Numbered from the stretch's first letter, positions 36,097 through 47,538 are shown. The stretch is 58,005 bases of DNA from Phlegmacium glaucopus (GCA_015039465.1 MU130073.1:361594-419598); one strand, 5' to 3'. Program-made: numbers and translations. The notes: generated by a model from the sequence alone, not told the origin.

Positions 36097-36393
36097 TCAA
36101 TGCAGGTAGGATTGAAGGTATTTACCATTTGTTTTGCTTTTTCTTTTTTTTGCTGGACCTTCAACAAGTGGGGATTCTCTTTTGGTTGCTGTAGCATCAT
36201 CATCTTCATCCACCACCCTCTTTTTTCCATCCACCTTCAACAACACATGTGCACCAGCATCTTCTTGAGTGAAAGCAAATTTGGGAATGGGCCTTGAATT
36301 ATTACTTTCAGAATTGACACTGGTGCTGGGGTCAGGAGTTGATGCTCCAGCAATGAGTGCTGTTGATATTGACATTAATTTTGTAATAAACAT
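36097..36393 (-). CDS. Uncharacterised Lys/Asp-rich open frame
   Basis: The minus-strand frame starts 'MFITKLMSISTALIAGAS', runs through a Ser-rich part and 'IPKFAFTQEDAGAHVLLKVD' to 'KKRVVDEDDDATATKRES' and 'GPAKKRKSKTNGK', a possible nuclear localisation signal. The composition is protein-like, but a downstream continuation was not found and the upstream side is repeat DNA from about 36430. It may be the first exon of a gene truncated by repeats. I do not recognise a family. Confidence 0.3.
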   Translation of the reverse strand: MFITKLMSISTALIAGASTPDPSTSVNSESNNSRPIPKFAFTQEDAGAHVLLKVDGKKRVVDEDDDATATKRESPLVEGPAKKRKSKTNGKYLQSYLH

Positions 36394-36477
36394 TGAGATA
36401 TTTTGTCGTTACCCGGGTGAAACGAGTTGGCAGCCCTTATTTGTAGTGATTGTCAGGGGTAACCTTGGGGTAAAACT

Positions 36478-36792
36478 TCTGTACCCTTACCCTTACCCTC
36501 CAAACCCCTACCTAGGGATGCCAAAGTCCGGTTTGGTCTGGTTCTTGGCCTTTTTTTGTGAACCCCAAACTGGACTTATGGTCTGGTTCAGGGCCTTCAG
36601 GCATTTGACCAAACTTTGGACTGGACTTCGGTTCAGGTCCAGTTCAGGTTCAAACTTGGTTCAAACCAATCTTTTCTCCACCAAGATTAATACCTATATG
36701 AGATTTCTTCTGTTTGGTCTCCCTTGGAGAGCCTTGAGGGCCTAAAATCTTCAAAAAAAGAAGCATAAATTATCAAAAAATCTTGCCTTATA
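36478..36792 (+). repeat. Left half of a foldback/minisatellite repeat
   Basis: 36478-36515 ('TACCCTTACCCTTACCCTCC', then CCCCTACC) is inversely related to about 37945-38015. It is followed by diverged units of 'GGTCCAGTTC/GGTTCAGG' up to about 36665. The right half of the same minisatellite resumes at 37289, after solo LTR B1. Confidence 0.5.
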
Positions 36793-37283
36793 TGTCAGGG
36801 GATCTCCCTTTGATCCTACCCTACACCTCCCAGTCTACACATAACACCACCTGTCACCTCGATCTCACCCATCATACAACAACCCTATGTTATCGCTTAG
36901 GCCTACGGCACTACCTGACACCCTCTGTCACCATGTGACATCCCATCACAAGCTTACTACCTTAGCACCTACCCTTACCTGTCTCCTGGACCTAGATCTG
37001 TAGTCTTAGTCATTATGCCTTAGTCACAAGGCCGGTTAGCTATCCACTTAGTAATTTAGTATTATTCATGGCTGATTCTTATCATACATACATAAGTACA
37101 AACAAGTGCACAGACCATGTACAATTAGTATAAGTAGTTAAGGTGCAGATACAGGTTCTGCACCTTGGTCAATAACAACACTTACGGGGTTCTCCACTAG
37201 CATGACTGAGTACTCGATGGCTTGATGTACCGGTTGCCCCAGTGCATTTAGTTTACCACAGTGTATCAGGTCATCCCCTAACA
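36793..37283 (+). mobile_element. Solo LTR, family B (B1), TSD TTATA
   Basis: Begins TGTCAGGGGATCTCCC and ends ATCCCCTAACA (TG...CA). The 5 bp TTATA at 36788-36792 are repeated exactly at 37284-37288. At 491 bp with no internal coding sequence it is a solo LTR. It splits a GGTCCAGTTC-type minisatellite. A second, inverted and interrupted copy is at 40259-42637. Confidence 0.85.
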
Positions 37284-37288
37284 TTATA

Positions 37289-37452
37289 GGATTAGTTCAA
37301 ACCAAGTTCAAACTTTTGTAAGGTTACCAAACCTTGAACTGGACTTAAAGTTCAGTTCAGCAAAAATGCGAACTTTGGACCAAACTTTCGGTCCAGTTCT
37401 GAAAAGTTCGGTCTGAACTTTGGTTCAGGACCAGACAACAGCAACCCTACCC
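37289..37452 (+). repeat. Right half of the GGTCCAGTTC minisatellite
   Basis: Diverged units such as 'TGGACTTAAAGTTCAGTTC', 'GGACCAAACTTTCGGTCCAG' and 'GAACTTTGGTTCAGGACCAG' continue the array seen at 36524-36665. It ends in CCCTACCCCTACC, where solo LTR A1 has inserted. Confidence 0.55.
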
Positions 37453-37457
37453 CTACC

Positions 37458-37934
37458 TGTTAGGGCAAACTGCGGTACTGACTTAGTCAGACTAGCAGGG
37501 GATCCAAAGTTAATAATATTTGTAAGTAATAGGTTACATCAACTCACCTAGCAGGGGATCCAAAGAGGAAAGGATAGGGATCCCTGCTAGGATAGTGGGG
37601 TATTTAAGTACTAATATGGACATAATGGAGATATGTAAATAAATAAAGAAATGGTGTGATAATAAAGATAATAAAAATGGTGTCATGTGAAGATAAAATA
37701 AAATAATAAAATAAGAAGTTGGAGTTGGATCGGGAGTTGGGCCGATTGAGATTTGGAAGTTGAATCGGTTGACTTGGGTTCAGGTCAGTTTCGTCGATGA
37801 GGTGGAATGTACTGAGGCATCGTCAGGTTTTGATTCCAGAGTAGAATCAGGAGGTGGTTCAAAGTTGGGAGTGGAGTCGGGTTCGGGCCCAATTGGGATT
37901 TGGTGCTTCGGTCGAAAGCGGGTGTCCCCTAACA
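37458..37934 (+). mobile_element. Solo LTR, family A (A1), TSD CTACC
   Basis: Ends are TGTTAGGGCA...TCCCCTAACA, an inverted 8-bp match. CTACC at 37453-37457 is repeated at 37935-37939. It contains two 'CTAGCAGGGGATCC' boxes, an AT-rich middle and a G-rich 3' half. At 477 bp it is the uninterrupted copy of the family. Confidence 0.85.
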
Positions 37935-38522
37935 CTACCCCTGTCCAAGGGTAGGGGTTTTGGAGGGTAAGGCTAAGGGTTTTGAGGGGTATGAAGGGTA
38001 CAGGGGTATGGTCAAGGGTATTATTCTAAGGCTTTATATATATATATAAATCTGATTACCTACCATGTTTTATTTACCTTATCAAGCATTAATAGCTCTA
38101 TTACATGTAATTTAGGATAGATCACTGCCTCAATATGTCAAATTCACATATTTAGTTTATTGTACAGCTTTATACTTATTAAATCCAATAATGTAGAATT
38201 TATATAACTTGGAAGCAGAAAAAGCTAAGATTTTGACAAAATCTTATGTTAAAAATAGAAATTGAAACCCTTGAAAAACCCTTGAAAACCCTTGAACCCT
38301 TGTCAAGGGTAAGGGTTTTCCAAGGGTACAAAGTGCCAACCCTTACCCCTACATCAGCAAACTTGGGGCCAGCTTACTGGCACCAGACAGCACCAGACAG
38401 CACCATAGAACCATAGAAAAGGTTCTTTTGTTTATAGTGCTGTCCGGTGTCATGGTAATGCTATCCAGAAATGGCCCAACACTAGACAGCACTATAGAGT
38501 GCTATAAGGTGCTATATAGGGC
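37935..38522. other. AT-rich and CCCTTG-rich low-complexity DNA
   Basis: Contains the inverse of the 36478-36515 repeat, an (AT) tract near 38036-38050 and CCCTTGAAAACCC-type units near 38268-38330. 'CACCAGACAG' occurs twice near 38381. No gene. Confidence 0.5.
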
Positions 38523-39100
38523 TGTTACATTCCATCATACATTACTCTGGTCCAACTCTGTCAGAGTTGTTTCCGGTAGTCTGTACTCCGTTCCAGTACT
38601 TTCCCTTGTTTCCGACTCTACTCCTCCTATGTCCGACTCCGAGACTTCTCCGTATCATTCCGACTCTTCCAACGATATCCCAAACCCATTACCACACCTT
38701 CGCCATAACAACTATTTCTTTGTCATCACTTTCCCACTATCAGTCAGCACACCAGCCATGGATTATTCACCCAAGAATGCAGGACCTTTTCTGGGAGCAG
38801 AACACAGCACTTATATTTATATTCTATATTTCGGTTGCAATTCCTTTTATATTTAAGTACTCAAACTTGTATGTTTTTCCTCAGTTTGAATATCATCTTA
38901 GTTTCCTCCTCTTGTTCGTCCTCTAAGTCACTGAGGTCTTCCATCTTCCATTCTCTTCTGGTTCCGAAATCAGGACATTGTAGGAGCTGGGCAGCACAGC
39001 ACATACGCTGAGGCCAAAGTCCTTTCCGTTACTTGTTCCGGTTCCATTCCGTCTGATCCGGTGTTACTCCGACGTGACTCCCTTTGTTTTAAACTTAACA
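38523..39100 (+). mobile_element. Solo LTR, family C (C1), TSD AGGGC
   Basis: Runs from TGTTACATTCC to TTTTAAACTTAACA, 578 bp. AGGGC at 38518-38522 is repeated exactly at 39101-39105. The same LTR lies directly before the Ty3/Gypsy gag at 53929, so family C is the LTR of that element. C1 is the complete reference copy. Confidence 0.9.
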
Positions 39101-40253
39101 AGGGCTAGGCTAATACTGTAGTTAGGGAGCCCTATACTCATAATATTCTAATAGCAATCACAACCAGAGTAAGGAAATTGTTAAAAAAATCATATTCAAC
39201 TAAGTAATAGTAGTCTAAACATCATAATATACTACTTATTGTTAGAGGATGTAAGAGACCCAGGAATCAAGTGAAATACAAAGGTGCTTATCAAAGATAA
39301 GCACCTTACACCTATATACTACAAGCATGTGAGCTAATTTGACTATATGTGGCTAGGACATAATAGAAGGTAGGGCAAGGTAGATACCAAATATAAGTAT
39401 GACATCAGTTACGATGTCATCGGCGAAGGGACTACTACTACAATGATAAGGGGGTACACACAAGGAGTAGGATAAGGGTAATGTGGTATGGAATATGATC
39501 ATAGAGAAAGACTCAGAAAGTGAAGGTAAATACATACTAAGCATACATAGAGGCGGATACAATGAGTATCCCCTATCACTTATACTACTGTAAAGGATCA
39601 TTGTCATCATTGCAATTTACACCTAAGATGGAATTAGAACAATGAATTATGATAGAGGGGAAATTTAAGGGCTTACACATGTGGTATAACACACTGTCAT
39701 TGTCATCACATGCTGTAATTGTCACCGCACCATGTTGTCGTCACATGTCATTGTTGCATGTTGTCATTGCATGTTGTTGTAGTTGTTGTTGCATGTTGTT
39801 GTAGTTGTTGTAGTCATTGTCGCATGTTGTTGTTGTCACCACTATAAGCGTCATCAATGTTTTGTCATTTATTATCATTGTTTTTTGTCAAGGTGCTCAC
39901 CATTTGTTGTTATTGCTGTTGTGGTATTGTTGTCAGGTGGTAGTGGTGGCGGTATGGAGTGATGAGCTCGGTGGGAACAAGTGTTGAACTTATATATTTA
40001 GTAATTTTAGTTTTTGTGCACAGACTCTATTTAGGGTTGGCTTATTTAACTTAATGAAAATCTCAAAAAATGTGTGATGTATTCTAATGTGACAGAGTGA
40101 CAAAGCTAGACTGTGCTAGACAGCACTGGTGTGTGCAACATGAATACTATGGAAACTCTAACTCACTATAGTTATGGTGATGTGACTGTAGATACTATAA
40201 TTTTATGTGATGTGACTATAGGCTACTATAATTTGGTGTGACATAACTATGAC
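39101..40253. other. No gene; simple-sequence region
   Basis: About 39690-39930 is a diverged GTTGTTGCATGTTGTCATT-type low-complexity tract. The minus-strand frame at 39353-39610 has no recognisable domain. The remainder is AT-rich unique-looking sequence. Confidence 0.45.
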
Positions 40254-40605
40254 AAACTTGTTAGGGAACAGTCACAAGGTTAAACCAAGCAACTCTCCTT
40301 ACACTCACATTCTTGGATAACCCTATAAACATTGTTATTGACCAAGGTACAGATCCTGTATCTGCACCTTAACTATTTATACTAAGGTACATGGTCTGTG
40401 TGCACGTATGTACTTGTTTGTATAGTGATAAGGATTGGTCTGTAATACTAAACTACTAAGTGGATAGCTAACCGGCCTCATGACTAAGGCATAATGACTA
40501 AGACTACAGATCTAGGTCTGGTAGTGCTGTAGGCCTAGGTGATAATGTAGGGTTGCGGTACGATGGGTGAGATCAAGGTGACAGGTGGTGTTATGTGTAG
40601 ACTGG

Positions 40606-42595
40606 TATTACATTCCATTATATGTGACTCCAGTCCAGCTCCGTCGGAGTTGTCTCCGGTACTCTGTACTCTGTTCCAGTACCTTCCCTTGTTTCCGGAT
40701 CTACTCCTCCTACATCCAACTCCGAGACTTCTCCGTATCATTCTGGCTCCTCCGATGATACTCCAAACCCATTACCACACCTTCCATAACAACTATTTCT
40801 TTGTCATCACTTTCCTATTATCAGTCAGCACGCCTGCTGTGGATTATTCACCCAAGAATGCAGGACTTTCCGGGAGCAGAACACTATAAATCGTTGTTTG
40901 TGTTGTTATAAAACACCAACCAGAGAGCAATGGACTAGTCTTTAAGTCAAAAGCCTCCCTGTTGTTCGTTTAGGGAAGGTGTAACCTTGACTTGTATCAC
41001 ACAGAGGTAGGGAGCAAGAGTAGAGGTGAGGAGGATGAGGATGAATGAGGAAGAGTCTTCAGTAAGACTATAGCAGTTGACAGTGGGTTGACAGTAAAGG
41101 ACTGAAAAAGCAAACTCAGAGGGGTTAAGGAAGAGGATGAGGAAGAATAAGAGGGAGTCTTCAGCAAGACTATAGTAATTTATAGTGGGGATAGATTGAC
41201 AGTTAAAGGACTGAAAAAGCGAACTTGAGGGAGGAATTCACTGGAATTCCACTGAGATGATGAAAGTGGGGGGGGTAAGAATGAATTTAACTGAACTACC
41301 TATCCTGGTACAAAAGAGCAGTATTTATACCTAAGGATGAGGCTATGTAAAACAATAAAAAGAAACAAAGTACGCGCTGTCAAAGGAAGAAAGATAAAGA
41401 GAGGACAGCTGCGAGAAGAAAAGAACAATGGAAAAGAAAAAGGAACAATAAAAAAATCTGTAAAGTGTCAAAGTGCGAGAGAAAAGAAAAGAAGGCAGTG
41501 TACATAGTCCAATAGCAAAAATATATTGACTCCATAGGCGTGTGGTCATGTCAAAAATGTGAAAGGTCCTGAGTCAACACTTGAAAGGCGCAGCCTTGTT
41601 CCCGAGAAAATACTACTTGCCCATGATCCCATGTCGCGCAGCCTTGATAACACTTGACACTCTGCGAGAATATTCCTCTGCTGCTGATTCATCTGCAATT
41701 CCTGCTTAGTCATGATCCTCCTGGACTTCCTAAATTGTCATAAAGAGGGTGGGAAGGCTTCAGGTACCGCGTGAATGATGGTTTTGGCAGTGAATGATAA
41801 GATAAGAGGTAGATGAGTGAGGATAGGGGACTGAGTGAGATCCAGGAGCGAGGTATGGCAAGATAGATAGCTGAGGAGAAGACTTGTGGGTCCATAGCCA
41901 CAACAACGATGACAAAGCCTTTGACATAATGGGAGATGTGGCTGATGCATCCATAAACGGGCCGTTCTTGAAATGATGGGCCATAGATGCGATCAAACGC
42001 GAGCCGATGACCGATGCAAATAGTAGATTGATCGCTTTGTTGTATCACTAGCCAAGGGACAAACGGATGGTAGATGTTAAGGAGCATGTCAATAGTGTAA
42101 ATGATAGACAACATGGTGAAGGACATTGGGGATATGATGAGCGATGAGGATGTTATCGTTGAACGAATGGTTTTGTTGACCAGGAACGCGATTCAGGGCC
42201 GCTTCCAAAATAGGTAATCAAATTCAAAGTCCGCTTATTTTCATGATGGCGACTTTTAAGCTTTCTTCTCACGCTACCAATCAGTATTGGTGCGCGACAA
42301 CGCAGCACTTTATATTTATCTTTTATATTTTGGATGCTATTCCTTTTATTATTTAAGTACCCAAAACTTGTATGTATTCCTTAGTTTGAATATCAACCTA
42401 GTTTCCTCCTCCTATTCTTCCTCTAAGTCCCTGCAACTTCTGGTTCCACTCCGTTCTGTTCTTACTCCGAAATTAGGACACAAAGGTTTAGGGTAGCACA
42501 GCACATACACTGAGGCTAGAGTCCTTTTCTGTTCTGTGGTTCCGTTCTGATAAAACTCCATCCAATACTCTGGAATAGAGTTCCCAAACTTAACA
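40606..42595 (+). mobile_element. Solo LTR, family C (C2), inside B2; TSD ACTGG
   Basis: Starts TATTACATTCC (first TG changed to TA) and ends CCCAAACTTAACA. ACTGG at 40601-40605 is repeated at 42596-42600. Without the inner insertion it is 571 bp, close to C1. It is interrupted at 40884/42300 by D1. Confidence 0.9.
40885..42299 (-). mobile_element. Family D element (D1), inside C2; TSD ACAC/ACGC
   Basis: Inverse-orientation D element of 1415 bp, from TATAAATCG to GGTGCGCGACA. The 4 bp ACAC at 40881-40884 correspond to ACGC at 42300-42303, and C1 shows the empty site ('GAACACAGCAC'). It has a TATAAATA-type promoter near its 3' third, as in D2, so it is probably a long solo LTR. A 138-codon frame (42126-41710) is also present in D2 and D3. 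Confidence 0.8.
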
Positions 42596-42642
42596 ACTGG
42601 GAGGTGTAGGGTAGGATCAAAGGGAGATCCCCTAACAAAACT

Positions 42643-42874
42643 ATGGGAAATCCCCAATTTTGCTGATGTACCCTCTGTACCATTACCCCAGACCCTCCAG
42701 GGGTTTTGAAACCCTTGACAATCACTACTTATTTGGTCTCTCCTTTTGCTGGGGGATTGAGGAAGGAATGTGGTGTTGACATGCAATGTTCAGGAAAAGG
42801 TAGCGAAAAGGAATTTCAGCAGAAACCTCTCTGGTTGATGCATTGAAGGGTGTGCTGGTGATTAAGAGCCATTT
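42643..42874. other. No gene seen
   Basis: Contains 'TACCCTCTGTACCATTACCC' and '..GGGTTTTGAAACCCTTGACA', low-complexity words like those near 38268-38330. Confidence 0.35.
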
Positions 42875-43154
42875 GCTGATAGGACCCAGGAGACGTCTAG
42901 GGATGTAAACACACCATTTTCATGGTTTCACAACCTTCGCAGTATACTTTCAGATGCTCACAGATGCTTGCGGATGCTCACATATCATTGTGGATACTTG
43001 CAGATCATTGCAGGTCATTGCACATCATTGCAGATCATTGCAGATCATTGCACATACTCGCAGATCATCACAGAATACTTGCAGATCATCACAGATACTT
43101 GCAGTCATCACCAACATTCACATTATCATTCACAGTTACCAGCTGTTCTTGCAA
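42875..43154 (+). repeat. Family E leader-like repeat (E1) with 10-bp minisatellite
   Basis: Begins GCTGATAGGACCCAGGAGAC and ends CAGCTGTTCTTGCAA. The middle is an array of 10-bp units near CAGATCATTG/CACATCATTG. A second copy (50888-51085) lies directly before a gag-like gene, so E may be the untranslated leader of that element family. No gene follows E1. Confidence 0.6.
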
Positions 43155-43620
43155 TCTTTAAACACGACTCCAACGAAGGTCACTCAGGTGACTGTATTAC
43201 TCATCACCTTTATTTTTATCTTGTCTCCTTTTATTTGGCTCTTATCTCCTATGTTTCATTACCAAATTACCGGATCCATGTGACTCCACTTTAACCCGCA
43301 TTTTACATTTCTGTTTCACCTTTTCACACTTAGCTATTTGCTATTTACTATATTATTAGCAGTAGCAAGTAAGGTGAAGGAAAAACAGAGGAGAATGGAT
43401 GAACTACCATAGCTTTGATCCCACCTTTGGAACGTCATACTAAGCTACTCTTGCACTCCTTGGAAATTATCCTGCAAACTTCGCTTTTTCTGCGCATTAT
43501 CTCGCACTTTAAAGCAAACCTTTGCACCTCATAAAACCTCACTATCACCTACTAAAGAGAACTACATCAACCCCATGAACTATGTACTACTTGCGGTCTG
43601 TCCTCACCGCAGGTACATCA
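43155..43620. other. No gene seen
   Basis: AT-rich sequence following E1 without recognisable coding content. Confidence 0.4.
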
Positions 43621-43921
43621 TCGCAAGCATGGATCATGAATTGTCTTTGGCAGCAGCAGGAATGGGGAGAGGGTGAGCCTGGTCTAGGTAGGTGCCACAC
43701 AGCATGCATGGATCATAGAGGGTGTTCAGGTGGTCCAGGCTGTGTCTTGATGAATAGGATGAGAGTTTTTTTATGGTGAGATCTATTAAGTGGCAACAAC
43801 GCACACATCACAGGCTTTTGTTCTAGCAGGGTCAGCAGCTGGTGGCAATTAAGAACTTTTTGCAAGCATGGATCATGAATTGCCTTTAGCAGCAACAGGA
43901 ATGGGGAGAGGGCCAGCCTGG
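43621..43921 (+). repeat. Direct repeat pair, about 65 bp, 240 bp apart
   Basis: 'GCAAGCATGGATCATGAATT' starts both copies (about 43622 and 43862), followed by a shared 'GGAATGGGGAGAGGG..AGCC'. A partial third (GCATGGATCATAGAGG) lies near 43707. Confidence 0.55.
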
Positions 43922-45654
43922 TTTGTTTCTTTTATGAGACGATGTTTGCAATCAGAGTGGTCACAAAAGTGGGAGGAGTCCACTGCTTAGGACAGCATGG
44001 TGTGAAGGTTTGATATGCAGTGAACAAAGATGGACAGTGGTTAAGGCGCTTGTTAATTAAAGAGCATGTCACAAATTAGAATGATAGAATCAACTCACAG
44101 CATGAGGGGATGATCAGCGACAAATAAGTACAACAATCATCTATAACATTTTGGTGCTTTTAATGGGTTTAGACATGAATGACACCATATCTTATTTATT
44201 TGTATTTGTCAAAAGCAAGGGATTGTTTTGTTTAGACCCTGGAGAAACCTTGCTTTACAGTAAGGTAACAATTTCATTCATGTCTAAACCTCTTTGAAAT
44301 GTTGTACCCAGTTTGGTCCCCGAACTCCCTGTGAGTTGTCTGTAAGTGCTATGGTACCAACTTTCTTTTCACCCAAAGACAAAGATATAAAAAAAAAAAC
44401 TAACAAAAACCTCATCATAATGTGGAACCTTGTAAATGGTTTAAATTTATGAGTTAGTATATACCTTTTATACACTTATACATTTAGTAATTTCAACCTC
44501 AGTCACATTGTCAAATGCACCACTGTATGCTTGATATCATCTCAACCTTGACAACCAATAGCTCTCTCTTTTTGTTTTTTTTTTTTTTGGGTGTCAATTT
44601 AGGTCTAGGGAGCAAAGCTCCATGCAGACATTACAATGTAGTGATGAGAAACTATGACTACTAGGCGCCTAGTGCCCATATCCCCTCCCCTCCATCCCCC
44701 AAAGCACTAAAGGGGTATGCCTGAAGTGATCCTATCCCCAATTTAGCCCAGAAAGGAAACACTGTTTATGGGGGCATGGCCTGACATGGTGGGGGCAGCC
44801 CTCAGATGCTCTTGAGGTTGTGTATCTGTATTGGTGCAGGAAGAATCCTTCTATCTTTTAACAGCTCTCTCTTACTCCCCACACAACACTAGGATGTTCC
44901 TGACTTAAATACTTTGATCACTCAAATCCCAGCCCTATAAGCTGTACCCTATGAAAAAAAATCAGAAAAATACAGATAATCATAACTGTGATGTCACCAT
45001 CACAACAGCACATTTAAACTCATGACCGCTTCACCCCCTACAACCACCATCCCTTCATGCTGCCAATGTGGCAGAAAACCTTCACTCTGCCATGCACTCA
45101 AATATCATTGAAAAGCCTCAAGGAGACATCCAAGCACTCCTAGATTATATCCAAACAAAATCTCGTCAAATTTTGGTGAGGTGCAGTCATATCTGATGAG
45201 TTTGATATGCCACTTCTGGTCTCCAAGTTGACTGTACCCACCCTTTCTCATTTATTTTTTCATGTATTTCAGTCAAGAACTGCTATATAAACCAACTTAA
45301 CAGAAATTTAGGAATCTTAAAGCCCAGTATTTTGTGAAATCTCAAGTATATACCATTTGTGGCACCTCAGAACTCACTCCACCCTCTCACACCCTTTCAT
45401 AGTGGCTCACCCACTCAAGACTTAGTCAATTTTTTGAGGACTGATTTGATGTTGCTGATCCTCAACATTTCATAGACATATGAGATATACATTTTACTTC
45501 CTACATCCATTAAATTTACTATTTTTTTATAGCTTTCTACACTTGTTCAACATTGTCAGAGGACACTACATAGGTACTTACATATGCTTACCAACTCCAT
45601 CACAACCTCCCCCTAGTATTGTATTACAAACAGTATTTTACATGGACTAACAAG
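43922..45654. other. No gene assigned
   Basis: Mostly AT-rich sequence, with a T run near 44572-44589. A short plus-strand stretch near 45050-45190 ('NVAENLHSAMHSNIIEKPQG') looks protein-like but has no partner exons. No repeat of the named families was found. Confidence 0.4.
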
Positions 45655-45659
45655 ATTAC

Positions 45660-47430
45660 TGTTAGGGCAACTGCGGTACTGACTTAGTCAGACTAGCAGG
45701 GGATCCAAAGTTAATAATATTTATAAGTAATAGGTTACATCAACTCACCTAGCAGGGGATCCAAAGAGGAAAGGAAGGGGATCCCTGCTAGGATGGTGGG
45801 GTGTTTAAGTGCTAATATGGACATAACAGAGATATGTAAATAAATAAAGAAATGGTGTGATAATAAAGATAATAAAAATGGTGTCATGTGAAGATAAAAT
45901 AAAATAATAAAATAAGAAGTCAAAATCAGATTGGGAGTTGGGCCGATTGAGATTTGGGAGTTGGACCGGTTGGTTCGGGTTTGGGTCAATCTCGTCAGTG
46001 AGGTGGAAGGTACCGAGTTGAGGCCAGTATCGCACACCAATACTGATTGGTAGCATGAGAAGAAAGCTTAAAAGTTGCCATCATGAAAATAAGCGGACTT
46101 TGAATTCACTTACCTATTTTGGAAGCGGCCCTGAATCGTGTTCCTGGTCAACAAATCATTCGTTCAACGATATCATCCTCATCGCTCATCTTATTTGCAA
46201 TGTCTCACACTATGCTGTCTATTGTTTACACTATCAACATGCTCCTAAGCATCTACCATCCATTTGTTCCTTGGCTAGCAATCCAGCAAAGCAATCAATC
46301 TACTATTCGCATCGGTCATCGGCTCATGTTTGATCATATCTTTGGCCCATCATTTCAAGAACGGCCCCTTTATGGATGCATCAGCCACATCTCCCATTAT
46401 GTCAGAGGCTTTGTCATTGTTGTTGTGGCTATGGACCCACAAGTTTTCGCTTCAGCCATCTATCTTGCCATCCCTTGCTCTTGGATCGCACTCACATTCA
46501 CTGCCAAAACCATCATTCACATGGTACATGAAGCCTTCCCACCCTCTTTATGACAACTTAGGAAGTCCAGGAGGATCATGACTAAGCAGGAATTGCAGAT
46601 GAATCAGCAGCAGAGGATTATTCTCGCAGTGTGTCAAGTGTTATCAAGGCTGCGTGACATGGGATCATGGGCAAGTAGTGTTTTCTCGGGAACATGGCTG
46701 CGCCTTTCAAGTGTTGACTCAGGACCTTTCACATTTTTGACATGACCACATGCCTTTTGAGTTGATATATTTTTGCTACTGGACTATGTACACTGCCTTC
46801 TTTTCTTTTCTCTCACACTTTGACACTTTACAGATTTTTTTATTGTTCCTTCTTCTTTTCCATTGTTCTTTTCTTCTCGCAGCTGTCCTCTCTTCATCAT
46901 TCTCCCTTTGACAGCACATACTTCTTTCTTTTTATTGTTCTACATAGCCTCATCTTTAGGGTATAAATACTGTTCTTTTGTACCAGGATAGGTAGTTTCT
47001 CCCAATTCATTCTTAGTCCCCTACAGTCATCATCTCAGTGGAGTTCCAGTGAATTCCTCCCTCAAGTTCGCTTTTTCAGCCTTTTATCTGTTACTATCCC
47101 ATACTGTCTACTGCTATAGTCTTACTGAAGACTCTTTCTTACCCATCCTCATCCTCGTCCTCTACCTCAGTCACCCTCCAAGACCTTCATCCTCATCCTT
47201 CTCATCTCTATTCTCACCCCCTACCTCTGTGTGTTACAAGTCAAGGTTACACCTTCCCTAAACAAACAACAAGGAGACTCTTGACCTAAAGACTGGTTCT
47301 CTGGTTGGTTGTTATATAACAACACAAACAATGATTTATACCAGGTCTTGATTCCGGAGTCGGGACTGAGGTAGGGTTCAGGCCCAATCAGGAGTTGGTG
47401 CTTCGGTCGAAAATCAGGTGTCCCCTAACA
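45660..47430 (+). mobile_element. Solo LTR, family A (A2), interrupted; TSD ATTAC
   Basis: Starts TGTTAGGGCAACTGCGG and ends GGTGTCCCCTAACA. ATTAC at 45655-45659 is repeated at 47431-47435. About 454 bp of A sequence remain, split by D2 at 46027/47341. Confidence 0.9.
46028..47340 (+). mobile_element. Family D element (D2), inside A2; TSD CCAG
   Basis: 1313 bp from TATCGCACACC to ACAATGATTTATA. CCAG at 46024-46027 is repeated at 47341-47344, and A1 shows the corresponding uninterrupted region. TATAAATA at 46962-46969 sits about 370 bp before the 3' end, as a U3/R border would in an LTR. The internal frame 46206-46553 ('IYHPFVPWLAIQQS', 'GFVIVVVAMDPQVF') is shared with D1 and D3. Confidence 0.85.
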
Positions 47431-47538
47431 ATTACCACTTGCCATTCTTTATTTAGTAGTGTACACATGTGCATCTCCAAGTAGATACTTATCACACACA
47501 TTCCTAAGAACATGTGTGCCCTACATCTACATTCTCGC

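Larger units (their letters stand above)
40259..42637 (-). mobile_element. Solo LTR, family B (B2), interrupted; TSD AAACT
   Basis: Outer LTR in inverse orientation: it starts TGTTAGGGAACAG and ends GGGAGATCCCCTAACA. AAACT at 40254-40258 is repeated at 42638-42642. The inner words (rc of 'TTAAGGTGCAGATACAGG', 'CCTTGGTCAATAACAA') match B1. About 384 bp of B sequence remain, split at 40605/42596 by the C2 element. Confidence 0.85.

Noticed and set aside
36478..36515. Telomere-like tract (CCCTTACCCTTACCCT)
   Set aside because: The unit is not the CCCTAA repeat usual in basidiomycetes, only a few units are present and an inverse copy lies 1.5 kb away, so it is an interspersed repeat arm.
42954..43294. 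Overlapping frames of about 108 residues with His/Ser/Leu repeats
   Set aside because: All arise from the 10-bp minisatellite being open in every frame.
46119..46553. Open frame as a stand-alone membrane protein gene
   Set aside because: It lies wholly inside family D and recurs with D copies; the frame does not carry a known domain, so it is listed only as part of the element.
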